This document shows positions 1-5,447 of a DNA stretch of 11,222 nt, piece by piece; position 1 is the first letter of the stretch, and every line of letters starts with the position of its first letter. A program made the translations under genes and the position numbers. The DNA lies in assembly GCA_003661945.1 (NCBI GenBank), contig QMXC01000015.1:1-11222 (forward strand), written 5' to 3'. Source of the stretch: Candidatus Bathyarchaeota archaeon. GTDB taxonomy: Archaea; Thermoproteota; Bathyarchaeia; Bathyarchaeales; UBA233. Under the pieces are notes generated by a model. The model was given only the letters and a program-made list of their open reading frames with translations, was not told where the DNA came from and ran no database searches.

Positions 1-86
1 AAACATTGTTCTATTTGTTTTTTCAAGGCTTCCGGGTCTGCTTCATAGAAGGCTCCGGCTTGGCTTGGAAGCCTTACCTTTGCCGT
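1..86 (-). CDS. MEMO-family protein, N-terminal fragment (AmmeMemoRadiSam system protein B type), cut by window edge
   Basis: Reading leftward from the rps2 stop, one frame stays open to the window edge and gives 28 codons. It contains KVRLPSQAGAFYEADPEALK, which matches the usual archaeal MEMO opening (basic residue, V/I-R, then AGxFYxADPExL). MEMO proteins are non-haem-iron dioxygenase-fold (LigB-like) proteins. Their role in archaea is not settled, and a link to the AMMECR1 and radical-SAM partners is known by co-occurrence. A MEMO gene just after rps2, often followed by mevalonate kinase, is a familiar archaeal order, and this supports the call. The odd point is the start: between the upstream in-frame stop and the conserved motif there is no ATG, GTG or TTG. 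An ACG at 84-86 sits where ATG would be expected, 9 nt after GGAGG. Most of the protein lies outside the window. Confidence 0.72.
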
Positions 87-87
87 T

Positions 88-774
88 CTAGGCTCCCTCC
101 GGCGTAAGTTTGGTTTCGAACTCTTCTATTGGAACGCTTAGGTCTTCGTCGGGTTTTAGTTCTCCCCTTTCTCTTAGCACTTGTCTTGCTAGGAGCCAGT
201 AGATCACGGCGAGGGCTCTCCTTCCCTTGTTGTTAGTTGGAATCACAAGGTCTATTCCGGAAAAGTCGTTGTCGGTGCTGCACAACGCCACAACGGGAAT
301 TCCGATTAGTCCCGCCTCCTTCACCGCCTGGTCGTCCGCCCTAGGGTCGGAAACCATTAATACGTCTGGCTCGATGCGGTTTGGATATAACGGGTTTGAA
401 AACGAGCCTGGAATGAACCTTCCAATTATTGGTATGGCGCCTGTAAGTTCGCAGAACTTTCTCACGGGCTGCTGGGCGTATAGCCTAGCCGAAGCAACAG
501 CGATTTTTGAAGGTTCGAAGCGGGCTAAAAACTTCGCGACTATTCTTATACGTTCATCTGTTTTCTTGACGTCTAACACGAAAAGCCCGTCGGGTCGAAC
601 GCGGTATATGAACGGCTCCATGTTTTTCGTTTTCATCCGTGTTCCTATGTGCACCCCGGCGGAGAGCAAAGCGTCTCTCGGGAGCAAAAGCCCATCTTCT
701 ACTGGACTCGTTTCGACAGTTTTTTCTTCTTTTCGTTCTTCCCCTATTTTTTCTTCGTCTTTTGTTTCAGCCAT
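88..774 (-). CDS. rps2: 30S ribosomal protein uS2 (S2)
   Basis: This 228-residue protein is the archaeal/eukaryotic-type small-subunit protein S2, which sits at the head-body junction of the 30S. The S2 core starts near residue 37 with SAGVHIGTRMKTKNMEPFIY and continues with RPDGLFVLDVKKTDERI (60-76), FIPGSFSNPLYP (120-131), EPDVLMVSDPRADDQA (135-150) and the closing IPTNNKGRRALAVIYWLLA (178-196). Before the core is a roughly 25-residue Glu/Lys-rich extension, common in archaeal S2 and probably disordered. The ATG start at 774 is 1 nt after the enolase stop, with GAGGT about 9 nt upstream. It is the last ribosomal gene of the run from rpoD and is followed 1 nt later by the MEMO-family frame. 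Length is normal for the family. Confidence 0.97.
   Translation of the reverse strand: MAETKDEEKIGEERKEEKTVETSPVEDGLLLPRDALLSAGVHIGTRMKTKNMEPFIYRVRPDGLFVLDVKKTDERIRIVAKFLARFEPSKIAVASARLYAQQPVRKFCELTGAIPIIGRFIPGSFSNPLYPNRIEPDVLMVSDPRADDQAVKEAGLIGIPVVALCSTDNDFSGIDLVIPTNNKGRRALAVIYWLLARQVLRERGELKPDEDLSVPIEEFETKLTPEGA
94..100 (-). promoter_or_regulatory. Shine-Dalgarno site for the MEMO-family gene
   Basis: On the minus strand this reads GGAGGGA, inside the last codons of rps2. It is followed after 7-9 nt by the ACG at 86-84. It is the best ribosome binding site near the rps2 end and points to initiation at or very near that ACG, with translation coupled to rps2. Confidence 0.5.
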
Positions 775-775
775 T

Positions 776-2047
776 TTATCTCAACCTCGGTAAACTTGCC
801 ATTCGTGCTTTATCTCCAAGCATTTCCTCCACCCTTATTAATTCGTTTATCTTGGCTATCCGTGCGCCTTCTACTATTCCGGTTTTTATTATTGGGCAGC
901 TCAGCCCTACCGCTAGGTGAGCAATGTGCCAGTCCACAGTGTCTCCGGAACGATGAGAAACTATCGGCGTGTACCCGTTTTCTTTCGCCAACTTGACGGT
1001 TTTAACGGCCCTCGAAAGGGTTCCAACCTGGTTAACTTTGATTATTATGGAGTTTCCCGCCCGCTGTTTTATGCCTTTTCTCAACCTTCTCTCGTTTGTC
1101 ACGAATAGGTCGTCTCCGCAGATAAGGCAGTTTTCCGCTTTTTTGGTTAATTCTGCGAAGCTTTCAAAGTCTTCTTCGTGGAACGGGTCTTCAACGTAGA
1201 CGAGTCGGAACTCGTCGATTAGCCGAAGCACATATTCGAGCTGTTCCCCAGAATCGAGCTTTCTACCGCTTCGCGAATAAACGTAGCGTCTGGCTTTAGG
1301 GTTCCATAATGTTGAAGCTGCAATGTCCAGTCCAGCTCTGCATTCGAACCCCATTTCTTCGCTTACAGCCTCGCAAGCGGCTGAAATAAGCTCTAATGCT
1401 TCATGATCCTTTATGGGCGCAATCCATGCGCCTTCATCGCTTCTTCCACCAAAGAAGTTCCGGGTTTTCTTTTTAAGTTGTTCTCCAACCTTTTTATGGA
1501 CAAGAGCGTTTGCTTTTGCGGCTTCTTGGAACGTTCTCGCGTCCAAGGGCAACACGAGAAACTCTTGGATGTCCGGGGTTTTGCCGCTTGTGTGTTTTCC
1601 TCCGCTTATAACGTTTCCAAGAGGGTAGGGAAGCTCGTAGGCGAGTTGTCCGCCTAAATACTGAAACAAGGGCAGACCGTAGGCGTTTGCTGCGGCTTCA
1701 GCCACGGCTAGAGAAAGCGCGAAAGCGGTGTTTCCACCTATATTCGAAAAGTTTTCTGTTCCGTCCAGTTCGCGTAGTGTCCGGTCGATTTCCTCTTGCA
1801 CGTCTACGTTCATTCCTAAAAGTTCGGGAACAATCAGCGTTTCGATTCTTTTGAGCGCTTCTTCTATTCCCCTTCGAGGATAAGGCTTAACCTCGTTTTT
1901 CCCTCTACTTGCACCTGAAGGCGCTGAGGCTCTTCCCATGCTTGTAGAGGTTATAACGTCTATTTCTATGGTTTCTTCTCCTCTGCTGTTGAATATTTTA
2001 CGCGCAACAATGTCATCTATAACCGTTGACACACCGTTCCCTTCCAT
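776..2047 (-). CDS. eno: enolase (phosphopyruvate hydratase), divergent archaeal form
   Basis: Enolase interconverts 2-phosphoglycerate and phosphoenolpyruvate in cytosolic glycolysis/gluconeogenesis. At 423 residues the length is normal. The N-terminal capping domain shows FNSRGEETIEIDV (19-31) and the lid loop PSGASRG (43-49). The barrel shows the usual residues: His152, Glu162 (DIQEF), Glu205 (SDEGAW), Asp241 (GLDIAAS), Glu286 (VEDPF), Asp312 (CGDDLFVTN), Lys337 (IIKVNQVGTL), His365-Arg366-Ser367 and Lys388 (IIKTG). An active enzyme is therefore likely. Several near-invariant positions differ: SHRSGETED is SHRSGDTVD, and the segment after IKTG reads IVEGAR instead of the usual AP(A/C)RxER. 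The ATG at 2047 overlaps the rpoN stop (TAATG). An alternative GTG at 2032, preceded by GGAAGGG at a 6-nt spacing, would give the family-like start M/V-STVIDDIVARKI and may be the true one. Confidence 0.93.
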   Translation of the reverse strand: MEGNGVSTVIDDIVARKIFNSRGEETIEIDVITSTSMGRASAPSGASRGKNEVKPYPRRGIEEALKRIETLIVPELLGMNVDVQEEIDRTLRELDGTENFSNIGGNTAFALSLAVAEAAANAYGLPLFQYLGGQLAYELPYPLGNVISGGKHTSGKTPDIQEFLVLPLDARTFQEAAKANALVHKKVGEQLKKKTRNFFGGRSDEGAWIAPIKDHEALELISAACEAVSEEMGFECRAGLDIAASTLWNPKARRYVYSRSGRKLDSGEQLEYVLRLIDEFRLVYVEDPFHEEDFESFAELTKKAENCLICGDDLFVTNERRLRKGIKQRAGNSIIIKVNQVGTLSRAVKTVKLAKENGYTPIVSHRSGDTVDWHIAHLAVGLSCPIIKTGIVEGARIAKINELIRVEEMLGDKARMASLPRLR

Positions 2048-2268
2048 TAAATGGTTTGGCCCTTCCTTTGGGCTTCTTCGAAAAATTTGAGGATTTCATC
2101 TATGATCTCCACGTGGGAGAGAAACATTCTGCGGCAGCAGTAACGTTTTATTCCTAAACTGTCGAGAACCATACCTGCGTCTTCTCCCGCTTGCACTCTT
2201 CGAGCGAATTCTTCCCATTTGTCAGCTATGAGCTTGCCGCACGTGAAACATCTAACAGGTATTATCAT
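2047..2268 (-). CDS. rpoN: DNA-directed RNA polymerase subunit N (Rpb10 homologue)
   Basis: A 73-residue zinc-binding subunit of archaeal RNA polymerase, needed for assembly of the D-L-N-P platform. The diagnostic pattern is complete: PVRCFTCGK with Cys7 and Cys10, and RYCCRRMFLSHVE with Cys44-Cys45, together the CxxC...CC zinc site of the Rpb10 family. An acidic C-terminal helix (about 53-67) follows. The ATG start at 2268 lies 6 nt after GGAG, and that site overlaps the rps9 stop codon (TAGGAG), so translation is coupled to rps9. The stop codon shares one base with the enolase ATG. In many archaea rpoK comes next, but here enolase follows directly. Confidence 0.97.
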   Translation of the reverse strand: MIIPVRCFTCGKLIADKWEEFARRVQAGEDAGMVLDSLGIKRYCCRRMFLSHVEIIDEILKFFEEAQRKGQTI

Positions 2269-2277
2269 GCTAAACTC

Positions 2278-2697
2278 CTACCTGTAGCTCTTTTGGTCTC
2301 TAGCTCTGGCTCCCGGTCCACCGAATTTTTTCGGCTCTTTTCTACGCGGGTCTCCAGCTATCATTGTTCTGTCGTAAGCTAAAAATACTCTGCGCAAGTG
2401 GGAGCTTTTTGTCCATTTGAGCAAGGCTCGCGCTATCGCCATCCTCGCGGCTTCGGCTTGTCCCATGAATCCTCCGCCTTTGACGTTCACGTCTATGTCC
2501 AGCTGTTTCCACACGTCTTCTCCAGCTTGCACCAAGGGTTCAAGGATTTTCTCGCGTGCTATTTCGGGTTCAAAGATTTCGAGGGGAATCTTGTTTATGC
2601 GTATCTTTCCGCTTCCCGGTCTGACTACTGCTTTAGCTATGGCTGTTTTTCGTTTTCCGCTAATGACCAAGACTTTACGCGACGTTGTAGGCGTCAT
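2278..2697 (-). CDS. rps9: 30S ribosomal protein uS9 (S9)
   Basis: Small-subunit head protein whose C-terminal tail reaches the P-site tRNA. The protein from the chosen start is 139 residues. It shows VSGKRKTAIA-like text near the N-terminus (here ISGKRKTAIAKAVVRPG), then VNVKGGGFMGQAEAARMAIA, and the expected tail RRKEPKKFGGPGARARDQKS ending in YR, with the terminal Arg that contacts tRNA. I chose the ATG at 2697 because it overlaps the rpl13 stop as ATGA and has the purine-rich site GGAGAGGAGAGG just upstream. A longer frame from GTG at 2712 would add five residues (MERRG) that are merely that binding site translated. The gene is 9 nt upstream of rpoN. Confidence 0.96.
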   Translation of the reverse strand: MTPTTSRKVLVISGKRKTAIAKAVVRPGSGKIRINKIPLEIFEPEIAREKILEPLVQAGEDVWKQLDIDVNVKGGGFMGQAEAARMAIARALLKWTKSSHLRRVFLAYDRTMIAGDPRRKEPKKFGGPGARARDQKSYR

Positions 2698-3146
2698 GCC
2701 TCTCCTCTCCACCCTACCTCGCGAGCCAGCTCAGCTACGGTGAAATAGGGACAACGTAGCTTGCTCGCGTGAGCTTCTTTTAACGTTTCCTTCTCCACGT
2801 CTTGCAGTTCTTCCGGAACTCCTATGTAGACGCGGAGCCTCTTGTAGGCAGCTTTCCCCTTCGGCTTCTTGTAAGGAAGCATTCCCCGTATAGTTCTTCT
2901 CACTATCCGGTCCGGCCTCCTAGGATGGAAAGGACCTTTCCACGGATGTCCAACTTTGAGAAACTCCTTTACTTCTCTCACTTTGCTTCCTTTTTTACCT
3001 GAAATCACAGCTTTCTCCGCGTTCACTATGATTATTTTTTCGCCTTTTAGTAGGCGTTTTGCGACTATGCTTGACATTCTTCCAAGTATAAGTTGATTCG
3101 CGTCGATTACTGTTGTTCTTTCTGTTAATGCTTCCATCATTTTCAC
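2694..3146 (-). CDS. rpl13: 50S ribosomal protein uL13 (L13)
   Basis: Large-subunit protein L13, an early assembly protein that binds 23S rRNA. The 150-residue sequence shows VIDANQLILGRMSSIVAKRL (about 13-32), the nucleic-acid-binding stretch IVNAEKAVISGKK, the family signature HPWKGPFHPRRPDRIVRRTI and RGMLPYKKPKGKAAYKRL (family pattern RGMLP...G). The end is the archaeal C-terminal extension with YFTVAELAREVGW. The start is taken as GTG at 3146, which overlaps the rpl18e stop as GTGA with AAGGT a few bases upstream. ATG codons at 3140 and 3137 are alternatives, with GGTGA close before them. The 4-nt overlaps at both ends show translational coupling with rpl18e and rps9. Confidence 0.96.
   Translation of the reverse strand: MKMMEALTERTTVIDANQLILGRMSSIVAKRLLKGEKIIIVNAEKAVISGKKGSKVREVKEFLKVGHPWKGPFHPRRPDRIVRRTIRGMLPYKKPKGKAAYKRLRVYIGVPEELQDVEKETLKEAHASKLRCPYFTVAELAREVGWRGEA
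2698..2710 (-). promoter_or_regulatory. extended Shine-Dalgarno region for rps9
   Basis: On the minus strand this reads GGAGAGGAGAGGC, directly before the ATG at 2697 and inside the end of rpl13. It decides the rps9 start in favour of 2697 over the GTG at 2712, which lies at the far edge of this site. Confidence 0.55.
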
Positions 3147-3505
3147 CCAATAACCTTAACGTTTGAGCCTTTAGGATTCTTTTTCACAAGTTGCTGGAAG
3201 GTAAGGCAGCTTCCCCGAACTTTCCGTATCTTTTCTTTCGCTTTTTCTGAGAAGCTGAACGCCGCGACTTTCACGGCGTGCTCTAACGTGCCAGTTCCGA
3301 GAACTTTTCCCGGAACCGCTACGTAGTCTCCCTTCTTTGTGTAACGGTTTATCCGGCTTAGGTTCACGGCTACACGTCTTCTCTTCGAAGCATAAAGCTT
3401 TTCAGCTATATCTCGCCAGATTTCAGCGTTATTTTCCCGTGAAGCCTTTTTTAGAAACCGTATAAGGCTTACGAGTTCAGGGTTTGTGGTTTTAAGCTTC
3501 TTCAA
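3143..3505 (-). CDS. rpl18e: 50S ribosomal protein eL18 (L18e)
   Basis: A 120-residue archaeal/eukaryotic-specific large-subunit protein related in fold to bacterial L15. Recognisable parts are TNPELVSLIRFLKKASRENN near the N-terminus, RRVAVNLSRINRYTKKGDY, the central VAVPGKVLGTGTLEHAVKVA typical of L18e, and ending with GSCLTFQQLVKKNPKGSNVK. The start codon is TTG at 3505, supported by AAGGGGG about 6 nt upstream and by the conserved N-terminus beginning at once. No ATG is available nearby. It overlaps the end of rpoD by 14 nt, so its ribosome binding site lies within rpoD. Order rpoD-rpl18e-rpl13-rps9-rpoN is the classic archaeal arrangement. Confidence 0.95.
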   Translation of the reverse strand: MKKLKTTNPELVSLIRFLKKASRENNAEIWRDIAEKLYASKRRRVAVNLSRINRYTKKGDYVAVPGKVLGTGTLEHAVKVAAFSFSEKAKEKIRKVRGSCLTFQQLVKKNPKGSNVKVIG

Positions 3506-4313
3506 TTTTCGCCCCCTTCAACTCTTTGAGAAACTCCGCGAACCGCGAGTCTAAGATTTTCAACGCTTCTAACATTATTCTTTCAACCGGAAGAACTCCA
3601 TTAGTTTCCATCTGAAAAATGAAGTTTCCCTCTTCCCACCCGATTTTTATCGCTGGCGGCTCCTTTGGACAAGCATCCGCGCAGTCTTCGCATAAAGTGC
3701 ACGCCATCAAGTCGCGAACTTCGATTTCGCCTTTTGTCTTAACCAGAACTTTTTTCGGGCAGATTTTTACGCATTCACCGCATGCGTCGCAGATTTCCAA
3801 AATTTCGATTTTCGGCATATACTTATACGTGCAAGCTGATACGGGCTGCCATTTCGCGTGTTTTTCTCCTCGTCCCAGCTTAGCGTAGGCTTCTATCATC
3901 ACTCTTTGCCCGGTGGCTAGCTTCACTATTGGGATGTTTGGGCTTACGGGGACTATTTCCGGGTTTTCGCTTTTTAGGTCTCCGGAGTAGACGGTGCGCG
4001 GTGCTTCCGCGGCTTCGGCTTGCAGCGTCAAGGTGACTCGGCATAGGTTGCATCCGAACTCGCTTTGACACGGGCATTCTTCGGGAAGGTTGTAGTTGTC
4101 TAAATCTGTTTTTAGCGGTATTAATCCGAGTCTGTGTGCCAGAATCTCGTCGTGTAGGATGGAGGAATTTTCAATTATCACGACTTCGTCTATTGCCATG
4201 CATGGAACTTCGGCGATTATTGTTCTTCTTAACGAGTTCAAAAAAGCAGCGTTAGTTCCCTTGATAAGTAAACGTAAACTTGTATCGTTTTTCTCTAATA
4301 CTTCAATTTCCAC
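3492..4313 (-). CDS. rpoD: DNA-directed RNA polymerase subunit D (Rpb3/alpha homologue) with two 4Fe-4S motifs
   Basis: Subunit D forms the assembly platform of archaeal RNA polymerase with subunits L, N and P. From the GTG at 4313 the protein is 273 residues. The dimerisation domain contains LRLLIKGTNAAFLNSLRRTI and HDEILAHRLGLIPL. A cysteine cluster CPCQSEFGCNLC (80-91) follows. The signature YSGDLKSENPEIVPVSPNIP and GRGEKHAKWQPVSA are clear. An inserted ferredoxin-like domain carries two complete CxxCxxCxxxCP motifs, Cys175/178/181/185 and Cys205/208/211/215, so two clusters are predicted. Only some archaeal D subunits keep all eight cysteines. I prefer GTG 4313, giving VEIEVLEKND at the N-terminus, with GGAG at 4325-4328 11 nt upstream. 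GTG 4325 is possible but would overlap that site. Genes rps13, rps4 and rps11, often found before rpoD, are absent here, so rpoD heads the operon. Confidence 0.95.
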   Translation of the reverse strand: MEIEVLEKNDTSLRLLIKGTNAAFLNSLRRTIIAEVPCMAIDEVVIIENSSILHDEILAHRLGLIPLKTDLDNYNLPEECPCQSEFGCNLCRVTLTLQAEAAEAPRTVYSGDLKSENPEIVPVSPNIPIVKLATGQRVMIEAYAKLGRGEKHAKWQPVSACTYKYMPKIEILEICDACGECVKICPKKVLVKTKGEIEVRDLMACTLCEDCADACPKEPPAIKIGWEEGNFIFQMETNGVLPVERIMLEALKILDSRFAEFLKELKGAKIEEA

Positions 4314-4325
4314 AGAGTTGAACAC

Positions 4326-4418
4326 TCCATGTTTAACGCGTAAGTGTTTATGTGCCTTTCAATAGATGAAAGGTGCATTATTTCAATTTTTCTATCCGTC
4401 TAGACACTGCTTCCTCTT
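4326..4418 (-). promoter_or_regulatory. leader/promoter region of the rpoD operon
   Basis: This 93-nt gap between the MBL gene stop and rpoD is the only sizeable non-coding stretch on the minus strand of the left half and should hold the promoter of the rpoD-to-rps2 operon. On the minus strand there are two A/T-rich candidates for a TATA box, CATAAACA (4345-4352) and TTGAAATAATGC (4376-4387), neither close to the TTTAWATA consensus. An inverted repeat lies between and over them. Read-through from the upstream MBL gene is also possible, as no U-run terminator is seen on this strand. Confidence 0.4.
4351..4377. repeat. inverted repeat upstream of rpoD (operator or RNA hairpin)
   Basis: The arms CCTTTCA and TGAAAGG pair perfectly around a 5-base centre (ATAGA on the plus strand). 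In a plus-strand RNA the pairing extends to 11 bp with two G-U pairs, and a U-rich tract follows (4378-4393). In the minus-strand rpoD leader only 7 bp plus 2 outer pairs form, with A-C mismatches between. It could be a binding site for a dimeric regulator, a leader hairpin, or a terminator for antisense transcripts. It is not a classical terminator for the MBL gene, as no U-run follows on that strand. Confidence 0.5.
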
Positions 4419-5414
4419 TTATGGAACCGCCTTCGCCGGTATCTTTAGCCTTCTCCATATCTCCCTCGCCAACGCCACGGCGTCTCCAACACGGTAGTTG
4501 TCCGTAATCACTTCTTTGGGTCTGCAGCGTCGAACATACTCCAATAGGTCCTCGAAGTCTGAATGGTCGCTCAACGCCACAACGTATTCCTTATCGCCTA
4601 TTCGGCGGCAAACGCTTCGAAACTCCCACCCGCTCACACATACGCGAAACGAGTCCTGCCCAACCTTGTGCCGAGAACCCATATGATAGAAAGCTACACA
4701 CGGCGAATTGTTCTTTAGAAGCTTTCTTCCTTCATCCTCTGTGGAAAGCAAGATTGTGCCCAAGCGCATTCCGTGTTTTTCGCAGACCTTTGAAACGTGG
4801 AAAACCTTCTCCGGAGCAACGAACGGCACCTTTATTTTCGCTTTTCGTAGAATCTGCATTACCTCTTGGATTTTGCCGTGGTACCCAAAAACGTAGACCG
4901 TGCCTTCTCGAAGACCTTGCTCGACGAGGGAAACCAGAACGTTTTCCACTGAAGCGTCGAAAGGGCGAGTTCTAGACGGGCAGCCGTATGTGGCTTCTAT
5001 AACCAGAACGTCAGCCTCAACCGTCGGCGTTCCCCTCAGCTTGAAATCACCCGTGTAAAGAATGCGTGTTCCTTCGTTGTCTTCTACCAGCACTTGTGCT
5101 GCTCCGAGAATGTGGTTTGCGAAATGAAATGTTATCTCTTCATCACCGTATCGGAACGGCTGGTTATACGTCAAAGTTTCAACGTTTCCCATCATAAGGA
5201 ATAAGGGTCCCCGCATTACGTCTATCAAATCTTTAGTAGCCGGGGTCATCAGCACCCGTTCGCAGTGTTTAAGGCTTTGCCGAAGCCCGATTAGGTGGTC
5301 TGCATGCGCATGGGTTACGACCCTTAAAGGTCTGGTTTCGTGGAATCCGTCGCATGCTACGTATTTGCCGAGGAGAACAGCGCCTTTCCGGGTTACGGAA
5401 GCCTTTACAGCCAA
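4419..5414 (-). CDS. MBL-fold metallohydrolase, COG1236-like nuclease (DNA-ligase-associated exonuclease resemblance)
   Basis: A 331-residue metallo-beta-lactamase-fold protein. Zinc ligands are visible in order: HAHADH (His35, His37, Asp39, His40), His101 in HILGAAQV, Asp123 in YTGDFK and His284 in SDHSDF, with Glu140 in IEATYG. The HILG(A/S)AQV and TGDFK motifs and the region after residue 150 resemble the SNM1/CPSF73/YSH1 group, which acts on nucleic acids. At this length, with a compact middle region, it also resembles the bacterial ligase-associated exonuclease family. An RNA or DNA 5'-3' exonuclease or endonuclease is therefore likely, but the substrate cannot be told. The start is TTG at 5414, preceded by AAAGGGTCA. 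It lies 33 nt after the M20 peptidase on the same strand and may share its transcript. No signal peptide is seen, so it should be cytosolic. Confidence 0.85.
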   Translation of the reverse strand: MAVKASVTRKGAVLLGKYVACDGFHETRPLRVVTHAHADHLIGLRQSLKHCERVLMTPATKDLIDVMRGPLFLMMGNVETLTYNQPFRYGDEEITFHFANHILGAAQVLVEDNEGTRILYTGDFKLRGTPTVEADVLVIEATYGCPSRTRPFDASVENVLVSLVEQGLREGTVYVFGYHGKIQEVMQILRKAKIKVPFVAPEKVFHVSKVCEKHGMRLGTILLSTEDEGRKLLKNNSPCVAFYHMGSRHKVGQDSFRVCVSGWEFRSVCRRIGDKEYVVALSDHSDFEDLLEYVRRCRPKEVITDNYRVGDAVALAREIWRRLKIPAKAVP

Positions 5415-5447
5415 ACTGACCCTTTGCCTACTTGCTATTTATCGCTG

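Noticed and set aside
227..793. Open frame of 188 codons on the plus strand opposite rps2
   Set aside because: It is antisense to a clear uS2 gene, has no recognisable family motif, and its composition is the shadow of uS2 codons.
2398..2748. Plus-strand open frames opposite rps9 and the end of rpl13
   Set aside because: Both are antisense to well-supported ribosomal genes and show no family signature or ribosome binding site.
4351..4377. Intrinsic terminator for the MBL gene
   Set aside because: On the minus strand the stem has A-C mismatches and no U-run follows; the U-rich tract is on the opposite side.
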